DNA from: Zoogloea sp.
GTDB taxonomy: Bacteria > Pseudomonadota > Gammaproteobacteria > Burkholderiales > Rhodocyclaceae
Length of the DNA stretch: 53,315 nt
Direction of reading: 5' to 3'
Assembly: GCF_017302315.1 (NCBI RefSeq)
Contig: NZ_JAFLDT010000020.1
Span: 1-53,315, forward strand
Shown here: positions 9,612 through 21,201 of the stretch, in pieces
Layout: every line of letters begins with the position of its first letter
Numbering within the stretch: the stretch's first letter is position 1
Program-made: the position numbers and the translations under genes
The notes under the pieces: model-generated
What the model was told of the DNA's origin: nothing
The model's database searches: none
Seen by the model: the letters and a program-made list of their open reading frames with translations, nothing else

Positions 9612-10775
9612 ATGCAAAAGAAACTGATCGCTCTGGCCGTCGCCGGCCTGGCTTCCACCGGTGCCTTCGCTCAAGCCAACGTGACCGTTTACGGTGTGGC
9701 TGACGCTTCCTTCGACGTCGTCAAGATCTCTGGCGATGCCAACAACGAACTCGGCAACACCACCCGTGTTTCCACCAACTCTTCTTTGCTTGGTTTCAAG
9801 GGTGCTGAAGCCCTGGGCAACGGCCTGACCGCCGTGTTCCAGTTTGAAACCGCTGTTGGTTTCGACAACGCCGGTGCCCTGGGCGCCAACCGTGACAGCT
9901 ACGTCGGTCTGGCCGGCGGCTTCGGTACCGTGGTTCTGGGTAACCTGACCGGCCCGACCCGCGCTCTGGGCGGTGCTGTTGATGTCAACGCTGGCGCCAC
10001 CGGCATTGGCGCCAACGCTGCCCTGCTGGGCAAGCTGGGCAACAACCTGATCGGCACCACCGACGCCAACGGTTCCTATGGCGGCGGCTCCACCTGCGGT
10101 CGTTCCTCCACCTGCACCTCGATCTTCGACACCCGCTGGAAGAACGCCATTGCCTACGTGTCCCCGAGCTTCGCTGGCCTGAACGCCACCGTCGCTTACG
10201 TGGCCAACGAGAACAAGGCTCTGAACGGCCTGGCCGCTGCCAACACCACCGGCTACGACGTCGGCCTGAAGTACGCCAACGGCCCGGCCATGGCTGCTGT
10301 GACCTACAACGCCGTGTCCGTCGGCAACGCTGCTGACCTGAAGGTTAGCGACCTGCGCGTTGGTGGTAGCTTCAACATGGGCGCCGCTTCCCTGCGCGCC
10401 ATCTTCGATCTGGCCCGTGCTGACAACTTCGGCGGCAACAAGGTTACCCAAGCCGTCTATGGTCTGGGCGCCACTTTCAACGTGACCCCGGCTTCCAAGC
10501 TGCTGGGTCAGGTGTATGTTGCTCGTGACCTGAAGGTCAACGGCTCCAGCGCCAACGACACCGGTGCCAAGCTGTTCGAACTGGGCGTCGAGCACAGCCT
10601 GTCCAAGCGCACCATGCTGAAGGCCACCTACGCCATGATCAACAACGACAAGGGCGCTGCCTACGACTTCGGCATCAACGCCGCTGGCATCAACACCGGC
10701 ACCCTGCCGGGCGGTGCCAACGCTGTTGGTGGCACCGTTCAGGGTCTGTCCCTGGGCCTGCGTCACACCTTCTAA
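9612..10775 (+). CDS. Gram-negative general porin (betaproteobacterial type)
   Basis: This outer-membrane trimeric porin has 387 residues. The start at 9612 is chosen over 9582 because AGAGGAG sits seven bases upstream and the signal peptide then begins M-Q-K-K-L-I-A-L and ends A-F-A-Q-A. The mature start N-V-T-V-Y-G-V-A-D is the usual first strand of this family. The C terminus L-G-L-R-H-T-F ends in Phe, as needed for BAM recognition. Codon choice is very uniform (CTG, GGC, AAC, ACC), unlike its neighbours, which suggests high expression. A long untranslated leader (9392-9611) and a terminator isolate it as a single-gene unit. Substrate selectivity cannot be read from the sequence. Confidence 0.93.
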   Translation: MQKKLIALAVAGLASTGAFAQANVTVYGVADASFDVVKISGDANNELGNTTRVSTNSSLLGFKGAEALGNGLTAVFQFETAVGFDNAGALGANRDSYVGLAGGFGTVVLGNLTGPTRALGGAVDVNAGATGIGANAALLGKLGNNLIGTTDANGSYGGGSTCGRSSTCTSIFDTRWKNAIAYVSPSFAGLNATVAYVANENKALNGLAAANTTGYDVGLKYANGPAMAAVTYNAVSVGNAADLKVSDLRVGGSFNMGAASLRAIFDLARADNFGGNKVTQAVYGLGATFNVTPASKLLGQVYVARDLKVNGSSANDTGAKLFELGVEHSLSKRTMLKATYAMINNDKGAAYDFGINAAGINTGTLPGGANAVGGTVQGLSLGLRHTF

Positions 10776-10803
10776 TCCAGACTTCGTCTGAATTAGAAAT
10801 TGA

Positions 10804-10828
10804 CGGGCACCTTCGGGTGCCCGTTTTT
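10804..10828 (+). terminator. Porin terminator
   Basis: CGGGCACC (10804-10811), loop TTCG and GGTGCCCG (10816-10823) form a perfect 8-bp stem with a stable tetraloop and five T after it, 28 bases past the porin stop. Confidence 0.92.
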
Positions 10829-10904
10829 CATGGGCTTCGCCGGGATGTGTTGGTATGGAGATGGTTTTTCCTGTTGCCGGAATGGAGTATGGCAGCGTTC
10901 GAAT

Positions 10905-10948
10905 CTGCAAATGAAATGGCCACCCGAGGGTGGCCATTTCATTTGCAG
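10905..10948. repeat. 21-bp perfect inverted repeat between porin and proB
   Basis: The arms 10905-10925 and 10928-10948 are perfect reverse complements separated by two bases (GA). The element lies 10 bases beyond the 3' end of proB and after the porin terminator. Its inner GC-rich part with AT-rich outer arms could act as a bidirectional terminator or protect 3' ends, but it lacks a clean T run on either strand. Confidence 0.85.
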
Positions 10949-10958
10949 TGTGCTGGGT

Positions 10959-13286
<2,328 letters not shown>

Positions 13287-13305
13287 GAAGGCATGCAGTC
13301 GGCGC

Positions 13306-13569
13306 TTATTCAGCGGCGGCGACGATGCTCACGGTCCGGCGCTTGTTGGCGCCCTTGACGGCGAACTGCACGGTGCCTTCGGTCAGCGCGAACAGGGTGT
13401 GATCCTTGCCGATGCCGACGTTTTCGCCCGGGTGGTATTCGGTGCCGCGCTGGCGAACGATGATGTTGCCGGCGAGGACGAATTGACCGCCGTAGCGCTT
13501 GACGCCAAGGCGTTTGCTTTCTGAGTCGCGACCGTTACGGGAACTGCCGCCAGCCTTTTTGTGTGCCAT
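13306..13569 (-). CDS. rpmA: 50S ribosomal protein L27
   Basis: This 87-residue protein of the large subunit has an N-terminal tail reaching the peptidyl-transferase centre. It begins [15 protein letters not shown], the standard bacterial L27 start without the cleaved extension of Firmicutes, and contains R-Q-R-G-T and G-K-D-H-T-L-F-A. It lies 12 bases downstream of rplU on the minus strand, the near-universal rplU-rpmA pair, and shares its promoter. Confidence 0.98.
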   Translation of the reverse strand: MAHKKAGGSSRNGRDSESKRLGVKRYGGQFVLAGNIIVRQRGTEYHPGENVGIGKDHTLFALTEGTVQFAVKGANKRRTVSIVAAAE

Positions 13570-13581
13570 GTCGGTTTCTCC

Positions 13582-13893
13582 TTAGGCCGAGATCGCTTCG
13601 ATGCGAAGCTCGGTGTAGTTCTGACGGTGACCCTGATGCTTCTGGTAGTGCTTGCGACGACGCATCTTGAAGATCTTGATCTTGTCGTGACGGCCGTGGG
13701 ATACCACGGTTGCCGTGACGCTGGCGCCGGCCACCACGGGGGTGCCGATCTTGACCGACTCGCCTTCGCCGACCATGAAGACCTGGTCGATGGTGATTTG
13801 CGAGCCCACGTCTGCCGGTATCTGTTCTACTTTGAGTTTTTCGCCGGCAACAACGCGATACTGCTTGCCGCCGGTTTTTATGACCGCGTACAT
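13582..13893 (-). CDS. rplU: 50S ribosomal protein L21
   Basis: The protein has 103 residues. The start at 13891-13893 gives [12 protein letters not shown], the conserved L21 N terminus; the longer open frame to 13959 would run through the promoter and is rejected. The C-terminal basic segment [16 protein letters not shown] is the 23S rRNA-binding part. It is the first gene of the rplU-rpmA unit, with a near-consensus promoter 38 to 66 bases upstream. Confidence 0.98.
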   Translation of the reverse strand: MYAVIKTGGKQYRVVAGEKLKVEQIPADVGSQITIDQVFMVGEGESVKIGTPVVAGASVTATVVSHGRHDKIKIFKMRRRKHYQKHQGHRQNYTELRIEAISA

Positions 13894-13930
13894 GGATGTA
13901 CTCCGATTAAGGGTTTGCAGGAAACGCGGC

Positions 13931-13959
13931 AGTATATAGGCTGCTCGAATTTCTGTCAA
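13931..13959 (-). promoter_or_regulatory. Consensus sigma-70 promoter of rplU-rpmA
   Basis: On the minus strand, TTGACA (complement of 13954-13959), a 17-base spacer and TATACT (complement of 13931-13936) form a near-perfect housekeeping promoter. The predicted leader is about 30 bases. Confidence 0.92.
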
Positions 13960-13976
13960 ACCTCGTTCCGGCCGCC

Positions 13977-14852
13977 TTACTGTCCGATGCGCTCCTGGCG
14001 AATCAGCCAGTGTCCGTCTCGGAGGACGAGGGCGAGGGTCTTGGTTTCCTTGAGGGTCTTTCCCTGGGCGCTGTAGGACTGGGTGAATCGGGCTGTTGCG
14101 ACGCGGCCGTCGGTAGTGATGTTCATGTTGGAGAGCTGGACGGTGATTTCATCAGGTCGGCCAAGTCTTTCCCTGCGCTGCTTAAGCCAGTCGGTATGGG
14201 TGATTCCACCTGTAGGGGTGAAGTCATCTGCGTAGTGCTTGAGGTAGGCATCGACATCCTTTTTTTGCCACGCGGAGGCCCAGTCCGTAATGCGCTGCTG
14301 AATGTCTTCAGTCGGTGTCCGGGGTGGCGTGGCATTGGCCGCGGTCGAAGCTACCAGTGTTGCGGGAGTTGGCGCAGCAGGCGTGGAGGACGGTCCGGGC
14401 TCCGGGGTGGCTGCGGAGGCAGGAGGGCCGCTCGCCGCTTTGGAAGACGTGTCGCTGGCAAGGTGTGCAACCTCGGGTGGCAGGATATTCTCAGTGCCGG
14501 GAACAAAAGTGGCGTTGCTGCCGGGCCTGATCAGCGAGGGGGTTACAGTCTGCTCGGGCTGCGCCTGAGCGCTGCTGGATGATATGGGCGGGGATTCGGG
14601 CGCTGCGGACGATGCCCTTTGCACAGTGGGGGGGGCGATCGCCTCAGCTCTGGCTGACTTGCCCAGGAAGGGTAGTCGGCCTTCGGCGCCCAGCTTCACC
14701 GCGAAGACCAACGAGACAACGAGAAACATTGCAAGGATGCCGCCGAGGAACCAAAGAAGGGTTTGCCCGGGTGTAAGCAATGCAGGTGGCGAGTAGCGGT
14801 TGGAGCCGTGTTTGGTGTTTGACGTCATCGAAGTGGGAGCAATCAGTGCCAT
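13977..14852 (-). CDS. Membrane-anchored protein with C-terminal NTF2-like (Cds6) domain
   Basis: The 291-residue protein has a short cytosolic N terminus, one membrane segment (about residues 30-53), a long low-complexity linker rich in Ala, Ser, Thr and Pro (about 65-185), and a C-terminal domain of about 100 residues. That domain contains [21 protein letters not shown] and ends W-L-I-R-Q-E-R-I-G. It resembles the NTF2/SnoaL-like domain often fused to L,D-transpeptidases or TPR proteins (Cds6 C-terminal family); no transpeptidase domain is present. It is probably periplasmic, with unknown function. A TAGAAT box lies eight bases before the chosen ATG; an internal ATG at residue 9 is an alternative start. 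Confidence 0.6.
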   Translation of the reverse strand: MALIAPTSMTSNTKHGSNRYSPPALLTPGQTLLWFLGGILAMFLVVSLVFAVKLGAEGRLPFLGKSARAEAIAPPTVQRASSAAPESPPISSSSAQAQPEQTVTPSLIRPGSNATFVPGTENILPPEVAHLASDTSSKAASGPPASAATPEPGPSSTPAAPTPATLVASTAANATPPRTPTEDIQQRITDWASAWQKKDVDAYLKHYADDFTPTGGITHTDWLKQRRERLGRPDEITVQLSNMNITTDGRVATARFTQSYSAQGKTLKETKTLALVLRDGHWLIRQERIGQ

Positions 14853-14860
14853 TGCGACGG

Positions 14861-14866
14861 ATTCTA
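14861..14866 (-). promoter_or_regulatory. -10 box close to the start of the NTF2-like gene
   Basis: TAGAAT on the minus strand ends eight bases before the ATG at 14852, with no Shine-Dalgarno between them. This fits a very short leader or leaderless mRNA. Confidence 0.35.
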
Positions 14867-14963
14867 GGGCGACTGATGTTTCCTCGCTGCGACTTAAGGC
14901 CGAACTGACGCTTGTTTGCAGATGACGGTGCCGGCGGCAGCCGGAAAGGGGCGGTTTGAGGGG

Positions 14964-15383
14964 TCAGGGCAAGCGCAGAAGAATCCGCATGCCCGTGGTA
15001 GGTTCGTTTCGGTCGAGGTAACCGATCAGGTTGGGCGTGTCAGTCAGCCACTGCCGGGCTTCAGCCAGGGATCGGGCCTCTTTGGGCGGGAGGGCTCGCC
15101 CGGTGAAGACGAGGCGTGACCAGTAGGCCTGGATTTGTGCGGGGTTTTTGCCAGTCAGTTTCAGGTAGAACTCGTCACGGACCTGACCGTTGGGCAGGTC
15201 CACCAGGCTTGCAGGGGTGCCGTCGCTGAAGGTGGAGCTACGACCCAGATACAGCTTTTCGGCCTGGTCGCGGGTCAACTCGATAGGGCCGCTGCGGCTG
15301 CTGGTGACGATGAGTATCTCCGCCCGGATGGGGCTGGAAGCAAGCAGTGCCACTAGGAGCAGGAGGACGCGGAGTGGACGCAT
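14964..15383 (-). CDS. Small periplasmic PBP-like (phosphate-binding-protein-like) protein
   Basis: The 139-residue protein has a signal peptide (residues 1-21, cleavage after I-R-A). The rest, with I-E-L-T-R-D-Q-A-E-K-L-Y-L-G-R and W-S-R-L-V-F-T-G-R-A-L-P-P, is typical of short PstS-like periplasmic proteins that match half of a type II binding-protein fold. It begins 4 bases after the stop of the outer-membrane barrel gene, as third gene of an operon headed by a GGDEF/EAL protein. A sensing role is possible but unproven; it is too short to be a full transport binding protein. Confidence 0.65.
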   Translation of the reverse strand: MRPLRVLLLLVALLASSPIRAEILIVTSSRSGPIELTRDQAEKLYLGRSSTFSDGTPASLVDLPNGQVRDEFYLKLTGKNPAQIQAYWSRLVFTGRALPPKEARSLAEARQWLTDTPNLIGYLDRNEPTTGMRILLRLP

Positions 15384-15387
15384 CGTT

Positions 15388-16599
15388 CTAGAAGACGAAA
15401 TCAGCGGATATGCTGAACACGTGGACCGGGCCGCCAGGATCTACAACATCGCGAAAGTTGTCGTTCACGAATATCCCTAGTCCTCCCGGGCCTGGATGAA
15501 TACGCTCGAGTTGCGTCTTGATGGCGACGTTGCGGGTGACATCCCATCGCGCGCCAATCGCCATGCTATCTTGGGACTTGTTGCGCATCGCGTTGAAAAG
15601 GCTGAGCAGACTGTCAATGGGCGCGATACCACTCTGTTTGGTTGTAACGGGAGCGGTTTGGGTCTGTCTGGCAACCGTCATGTATGGGGTCAGGGAATTG
15701 AAACGGTAGCCCGCGGTGAAATACCAGCCAGCGGCGCTGACCGTGTAGCGGTCCACGGTGCGGCGCGCATACTCGCCAATCATCAGAAGGCGGTCGCTGT
15801 CGTACTGGAAGCCGGCCGAGAGGAAGGTTCCCTTGCTATCGTCTCCAGATAAATCACGTGCGATGGCATCGTTTCCCGAGGCTATGAGGTGATTGTTCAG
15901 CGACGTAAACATCGGGTCACCCCAATGTATGGACAGATTCGAGCGGGCGTAACCCGCCTGTAACGTCAGACTCGATATGCTAAGGGCTGCCTTCACTCCG
16001 CGAACGGCCTGGAGCTTGCCGCCGCCATTGCGGATGTCTAGCGAACTCTGGCCTCCATACACGTGAAGTTCGAGATCGGTGGCGCCGATCGGCGCGCGAT
16101 AGAGGGCGTCAACACCGTTAAGGTCGGCAAACGGATTCAGGCTGTAGACCTCTACCGGTGGGCGTACCCAGGGCGTGGCATAGTTGAGGTTCAGGGAATC
16201 GGAATACATGAAGAAGGGCGTGCGCATGCGTCCAGCCCGAACGACGATCTCCGGCATGGCCTGAAAACGCAGGAAACCCCAGGTGAGTTGCGGTGAATAG
16301 CTATCGGCAACGCCCTTGCGAACAACGGACTGAACCGTCAGATCAAGGGCGTTGCTGAGGATGAGGGATGCCTGTACGCCCAGAACGGAATCCACTGAAG
16401 AGTCGAAATCAGTGCCGGCACCGCTGACTTGTTCCGTGCTGCTTCGAAACATCCGGTTGTCCTTGTCGGTACGAACGGCGCCCACGGTGCCGAAACCGGA
16501 GAGGCTGAACGGCGACGGGACATCGGATGCATGGGCATTGGTCAGCAGCAGGCTCGCAACAAGACCGAGGTGGAGGCGGTGCGCGGCGATGGATCTCAT
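15388..16599 (-). CDS. Outer-membrane beta-barrel protein in GGDEF/EAL operon
   Basis: The 403-residue protein has a signal peptide ending T-N-A-H-A-S. F-S-L-S-G-F-G-T-V-G-A-V then opens a barrel with alternating polar/hydrophobic strands, closing in H-V-F-S-I-S-A-D-F-V-F with terminal Phe. This is porin-like, but no named family is certain. The ATG at 16597-16599 overlaps the TGA of the upstream GGDEF/EAL gene (ATGA), so translation is coupled; the longer open frame to 16746 lies inside that gene and is rejected. Together with the next PBP-like gene it forms an envelope module for the c-di-GMP protein. Confidence 0.7.
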   Translation of the reverse strand: MRSIAAHRLHLGLVASLLLTNAHASDVPSPFSLSGFGTVGAVRTDKDNRMFRSSTEQVSGAGTDFDSSVDSVLGVQASLILSNALDLTVQSVVRKGVADSYSPQLTWGFLRFQAMPEIVVRAGRMRTPFFMYSDSLNLNYATPWVRPPVEVYSLNPFADLNGVDALYRAPIGATDLELHVYGGQSSLDIRNGGGKLQAVRGVKAALSISSLTLQAGYARSNLSIHWGDPMFTSLNNHLIASGNDAIARDLSGDDSKGTFLSAGFQYDSDRLLMIGEYARRTVDRYTVSAAGWYFTAGYRFNSLTPYMTVARQTQTAPVTTKQSGIAPIDSLLSLFNAMRNKSQDSMAIGARWDVTRNVAIKTQLERIHPGPGGLGIFVNDNFRDVVDPGGPVHVFSISADFVF

Positions 16600-19046
16600 G
16601 CGTGACTCCGTTGAACCTTGCTGGCGCGGGTGGTGAGCCACGCTTCTACCTTGTTTGCGGGTATGGCGGGGGAAAAGAGGTAGCCCTGCCCGAAATTGCA
16701 ATTGAGTTCCTTCAGTAGATCCGCCTGGGCGCTGGTTTCGATGCACTCGGCGACAACACTCATGCCCAGTTCATGGGCAAGGTGGATGCTTGCTCCGACA
16801 ATGGCACGCAGACGGGTGTCGCGCACGATTTCACGGATGAACGACCCATCGAGCTTGATGGTGTCGCAGGGAATGGAGTGCAGGTAGCTCAAGGAGGAGT
16901 AGCCCGTACCGAAGTCATCGATGAGGATCTTGAGGCCCTTGGCGCGGAGCTTGCCCAACTGGCTGGTGGCCAGTTCCTTTCGGGTGACCAGGGTGCCTTC
17001 GGTAATCTCCAGCTTCAGGGCGCCAGGAGGCAGGTCGTGTCGTTCAATGCAGGCCACGATCTGATCGGCAAGATCCAGCTGGGTCAGTTGCCGCGCCGAC
17101 AGGTTGACGCTGATGCTGATCTCGTCGTTGGCGAGACCATGGTCGCGCCATGCCTTGAGGCACCGGCAGCTCTGGTCGAGCATCTGCATCCCCAGGTCAT
17201 GAACCAGGCCAAGGGATTCGGCGAGGGGGATGAATACGTCGGGGCCGATCTGGCGGGTGTTTGCCTGGGGCCAGCGGACCAGGGCTTCGAAGCCGATGGT
17301 CAGACCCGTACTCAAATCCACGATCGGCTGGAAATGGGCGACCAATTGCTCTTCACGCAGGGCGGCGCGGAGCAGGGACTCGAGCTGCAGGTCACGCATC
17401 ACCTGCTGGTGCATGGCGGACTGGAATACGGTGATGGTGCTTTCGGTGCTGCTGCGGGAACGATGCATGGCGTTGTCGGCATCACGCATCAGGTCTTCGG
17501 CATTGTGGAAGCCGCCACTTCCCAGGGCGACACCAATGCGTGTCTTGGGATAAAGGGCATGGCCGTTGAGTTCGGCGTTCTCGGCCAGGTGGGTTTGCAG
17601 CCTTTCGGAGAACCGGATGGCCTCTCCCGCCTCGGCGATGTCGTTGAGAAGCACTGCGAACTGGTCGCCACCGATGCGCCCGACAACGTCGCCGGGACGG
17701 GCCAGGGTGCGGATGCGGGATGCCACAAGGCGCAGCAGATCATCGCCGGCCGAGTAGCCGAGGCTGTCGTTAACCACATGGAAGCGTTCGATATTGACGT
17801 GAAGAACGGCAAACAGGCTGCCTTCGACGCGGTCGGCGTGGCGCAGGGTGTTCTGCAGATGCTCGACAAACAAGGCCCGATTGGCGAGGCCCGTGAGGCC
17901 ATCATGGAGTGCGTCGTGGATGAGTTGATCTTCGGCGCGCTTGCGCAGGTGGATGTCGCTGATGGAGCCTGCCATCCGGACGGCCCGGCCGCTGACCGGA
18001 TCGAAGACGGCAATGCCGCAGGTCAGAATCCAGCGGTAGGAGCCGTCCGAGTGAAGGATGCGATGCTCGACCATCAATTGGGCCGATTCGCGTTTGAGGT
18101 GGGCGAGCAGACGCAGGCGGAACGCTTCCCGGTCCTCCGGGTGAAGGTGCTCGATGAGCGTTTCCCTGGTGACGAGCGACGAATCCGCGGGCAAGCCCAG
18201 GATCTCCATGAAGCGCGGCGCAAAGTAGGTTCGGTCGCTGACAATGTCCCAGTCCCAGAGGCCGTCGTTGGCCGCGCGGGTGGCGAGGGCATAGCGTTCC
18301 TCGCTGATGGTGAGCTGGCGGGCGGTTGTTTCGAGTTCATGGATCCGTGACTGAAGCGCCTCGGCCATGCGGTTGAAATGCTGGCAAAGCTGGGCCAGTT
18401 CATCCTTGCCCTGTTCGGGTAGCCGGTGGGATAGCTGCCCGGCGGCAATGGCCTGGCTGCCCCGCAACAGGCGCCCCAGGTTGCGCGTCATCAGATAGCC
18501 GACCGCGCCCAGCAGGAGCAGCGTCAAGAGCACTTCCGCACTGGCGATGGCAATGCCCTGGTTGAGGATGCGCTGTTTGGCCAGGCTGAGGGCCGATACG
18601 GAGACGCCGAACTGCACATAGCCCACCTGATTGCGTTCGAGGAGGACAGGGCGTCGGATGTGGATGAGATTGTGCTGCGTCCCCGAACTGAAATTGAGTG
18701 CCGAGGCATCGTCCGGCTGGGGGAGGGTGAGCATTTCCGGTAACCCGGCGCGAACCCGGGTCTGGCCGGTGCTGTCCACGATACGGACGTAGATCAGCCC
18801 TTCATTGGTTTCGTTCAGGAGTTCGCCGAGGGCGTCCTGAAGTTCGTTGTAGCGTCCCTGGGGTACGAATGTGGCCGTTACCACGTTCAGAATGCCGGCA
18901 TTCTGTGCGATCAGCGTGTTCAGACTTGCGGTGGTGGCCTCGTTCATGAGCCGGCCACTATTGGTCAGCAGAAGCGTCAGCATTGCAACCTGGACCACGG
19001 TGCTGGCCAGCAAGAGGCGAACGCGGATCGAAAGGTTGCTCAACAT
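16596..19046 (-). CDS. Membrane HAMP-PAS-GGDEF-EAL protein, GGDEF degenerate
   Basis: The 816-residue c-di-GMP signalling protein is built of TM1 (about 8-28), a periplasmic sensor (about 30-160), TM2 (about 166-187), HAMP (about 188-240), PAS (about 250-370), GGDEF (about 375-540) and EAL (about 555-805). The GGDEF motif is G-G-D-Q-F (459-463), and the metal-binding Asp of the usual D-x-D-x-F has become Asn (N-I-E-R-F), so cyclase activity is doubtful. The EAL domain keeps E-A-L (587-589), [10 protein letters not shown] and the late A-E-C-I-E-T, as in active phosphodiesterases. It is followed by genes for an outer-membrane barrel and a PBP-like protein. Net activity is probably c-di-GMP hydrolysis. 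Confidence 0.9.
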   Translation of the reverse strand: MLSNLSIRVRLLLASTVVQVAMLTLLLTNSGRLMNEATTASLNTLIAQNAGILNVVTATFVPQGRYNELQDALGELLNETNEGLIYVRIVDSTGQTRVRAGLPEMLTLPQPDDASALNFSSGTQHNLIHIRRPVLLERNQVGYVQFGVSVSALSLAKQRILNQGIAIASAEVLLTLLLLGAVGYLMTRNLGRLLRGSQAIAAGQLSHRLPEQGKDELAQLCQHFNRMAEALQSRIHELETTARQLTISEERYALATRAANDGLWDWDIVSDRTYFAPRFMEILGLPADSSLVTRETLIEHLHPEDREAFRLRLLAHLKRESAQLMVEHRILHSDGSYRWILTCGIAVFDPVSGRAVRMAGSISDIHLRKRAEDQLIHDALHDGLTGLANRALFVEHLQNTLRHADRVEGSLFAVLHVNIERFHVVNDSLGYSAGDDLLRLVASRIRTLARPGDVVGRIGGDQFAVLLNDIAEAGEAIRFSERLQTHLAENAELNGHALYPKTRIGVALGSGGFHNAEDLMRDADNAMHRSRSSTESTITVFQSAMHQQVMRDLQLESLLRAALREEQLVAHFQPIVDLSTGLTIGFEALVRWPQANTRQIGPDVFIPLAESLGLVHDLGMQMLDQSCRCLKAWRDHGLANDEISISVNLSARQLTQLDLADQIVACIERHDLPPGALKLEITEGTLVTRKELATSQLGKLRAKGLKILIDDFGTGYSSLSYLHSIPCDTIKLDGSFIREIVRDTRLRAIVGASIHLAHELGMSVVAECIETSAQADLLKELNCNFGQGYLFSPAIPANKVEAWLTTRASKVQRSHA

Positions 19047-19190
19047 GCAATACGAAGGCCTGGAGAGGTGGTCGGGTTAGGGCCGCGTTCGTCCTGAAGT
19101 CCAGGCGGAGAAGGGCTTTCACTTGTCTGCCCCTTGTAATCGGCAGAAAGGAGACAAGCTTAAGCCCGACGCGCCCTGGCCCGGTTGCAG

Positions 19191-20912
19191 TTACTTCTTC
19201 CAGGTGTCGCGCAGCGTGACCGTGCGATTGAACACCGGTGCGCCATCCCTGGAGTCGATCCGGTCGGCCACGAAGTAGCCATGACGTTCGAACTGGAAGC
19301 GTGCTTCAGGTCGGGCGGCTCGCAGGGCGGGCTCCAGTTGTGCGGTGATGATCTTCAGACTGTCACGGTTGATGTCCTCCAGGAAATCCCGCTCAACCCC
19401 GTCGGCATCGCCCTCGCGTCTGGCGCCGGGGTAGGCGCAGGCGAAGAGGCGGTCATAGAGGCGAACCTCGGCAGTATAGGCGTGGGCCACCGCGACCCAG
19501 TGCAGGTTGCCCTTGACCTTGTAGTTGTCCGCACCAGGGGTACCGGATTTGGAGTCGGGCATGTATTCGCACAGTACCGCGGTGATGTTGCCGTTTTCAT
19601 CCTTCTGGCAGCCGGTGCATTTGACCACGTAGCCATAGCGCAGCCTCGCCATGTTGCCGGGGTAGAGGCGATGGTAGCCCTTGACGGGGGTTTCCATGAA
19701 ATCTTCGCGCTCGATCCACAGCTCCCGCCCGAAGGGCATCTCGCGCTTGCCCAGTTCTGGGAAGAGCGGGTGGTTGGGGGCGTGGCAGCGTTCGGTGCGG
19801 CCCTCGGGGTAATTGGTGATGATCAGTTTGAGCGGATCAAGCACGGCAACGCGACGTTCTGCGGCTTCGTTGAGATGCTCGCGCATGCAGTCCTCAAGGA
19901 CGCTCATGTCAATCCATGAATCACCTTTGGATACGCCGATGCGATCGGCGAAGCGGCGAAAGCCTTCCGGCGTGAAGCCGCGGCGGCGGGCGCCGACGAG
20001 GGTGGGAAGGCGGGGGTCGTCCCAGCCGGCCACGTGTTTTTCGTCCACCAGCTGGATCAGTTTGCGCTTGGACAGCACCACGTAAGTCAGGTTGAGGCGG
20101 GCAAACTCGATCTGGCGCGGAACCGGGCGGGGGAAAAATCCGCCATCGGCCAGGCTGTCCAGCAGCCAGTCGTAGAAGGGGCGTTGATCCTCGAACTCCA
20201 GGGTGCAGATGGAATGGGTTACATCCTCGAGGGCATCCTCGATGGGATGTGCAAAGGTATACATCGGATACACGCACCACCGGTCCCCGGTCCGGTGATG
20301 TGTGGCATGGCGGATGCGGTAGATGGCCGGGTCACGCAGGTTGATGTTGGGCGAAGCCATGTCGATCTTCGCGCGCAGGATGTGGGTGCCGTCCGGGAAT
20401 TCGCCCGACTTCATGCGCTGGAAGAGTTCGAGGTTCTCGGTAACGCTGCGGTTGCGGTAGGGGCTGTCGGTGCCGGGCGTCGACAGGGTGCCCCGGTAGG
20501 CGCGCATTTCTTCCGCAGAGAGGGAATCCACATAGGCCTTGCCCACCGTGATCAGGTGTTCGGCCATGGCGTACATCTTGTCGAAGTAGTCCGACGCAAA
20601 GTACAGGTGCTCCCCCCAGTCGAAACCGAGCCATTGCACCGCCTCGATGATGGCATCGACGTATTCCTGTTCTTCCTTGGTCGGATTGGTGTCATCGAAG
20701 CGCATGTGGCAGGCGCCACCGTAGGCTTCCGCGAGACCGAAGTTCAGGCAGATGCTCTTGGCGTGACCGTAATGCAGGTAGCCATTGGGTTCCGGCGGGA
20801 AGCGCGTTTCAACCCGCCCGGACCATTTGCCGAGACGGCGATCTTCGTCAATGATGCTGCGGATGAAATTGCTGGGGGTGGCATCGGAGGCCGGGGCGGT
20901 GGGAGCGGTCAT
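19191..20912 (-). CDS. glnS: Glutaminyl-tRNA synthetase
   Basis: The enzyme charges tRNA-Gln. The 573-residue class I synthetase has the HIGH-type motif H-Y-G-H (47-50) after F-P-P-E-P-N-G-Y-L, the KMSKS-type motif V-L-S-K-R-K at about residue 280, and the C-terminal anticodon-binding beta-barrels ending in T-L-R-D-T-W. The first residues (M-T-A-P-T-A-P-A-S-D) are a short extra tail. A TACAAT box (complement of 20971-20976) lies about 60 bases upstream. It stands alone between the GGDEF/EAL operon and the divergent TonB-receptor operon. Confidence 0.98.
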   Translation of the reverse strand: MTAPTAPASDATPSNFIRSIIDEDRRLGKWSGRVETRFPPEPNGYLHYGHAKSICLNFGLAEAYGGACHMRFDDTNPTKEEQEYVDAIIEAVQWLGFDWGEHLYFASDYFDKMYAMAEHLITVGKAYVDSLSAEEMRAYRGTLSTPGTDSPYRNRSVTENLELFQRMKSGEFPDGTHILRAKIDMASPNINLRDPAIYRIRHATHHRTGDRWCVYPMYTFAHPIEDALEDVTHSICTLEFEDQRPFYDWLLDSLADGGFFPRPVPRQIEFARLNLTYVVLSKRKLIQLVDEKHVAGWDDPRLPTLVGARRRGFTPEGFRRFADRIGVSKGDSWIDMSVLEDCMREHLNEAAERRVAVLDPLKLIITNYPEGRTERCHAPNHPLFPELGKREMPFGRELWIEREDFMETPVKGYHRLYPGNMARLRYGYVVKCTGCQKDENGNITAVLCEYMPDSKSGTPGADNYKVKGNLHWVAVAHAYTAEVRLYDRLFACAYPGARREGDADGVERDFLEDINRDSLKIITAQLEPALRAARPEARFQFERHGYFVADRIDSRDGAPVFNRTVTLRDTWKK

Positions 20913-21201
20913 CGGGAGGCTTACCTTGACGGGCGCGGGCGGGGGTCCGCCGGGTTCGAAAAATCTTTAGATTGTAGCCGATGGCGGGCGGGGCGATGGG
21001 CTCCGGGGCAGGCGCACGTCCGGGTATCTAGCGTGATCGGTGTCGCGCGGATGGGCGCTGAAACGTCTTTCTCGTTGTGCGTGTGCGATCTTTGCCACCG
21101 GAACCCTTGCGTGTAAGGTAAAAGCCCGCCTGATTGTGTTGAAATTTAACAGTCTGGGCGGGTCATGTCGTGTTCCCGCGTGTCATCTATTGAGAGTCCC
21201 C

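Noticed and set aside
9543-10937. 464-aa minus-strand open frame across the porin gene
   Set aside because: It mirrors the strongly biased codons of the porin; its translation is low-complexity Gly/Val/Gln sequence with no signature.
16773-18350. 525-aa plus-strand open frame inside the GGDEF/EAL gene
   Set aside because: High GC at third codon positions keeps opposite frames open; the minus strand has clear HAMP, PAS, GGDEF and EAL motifs.
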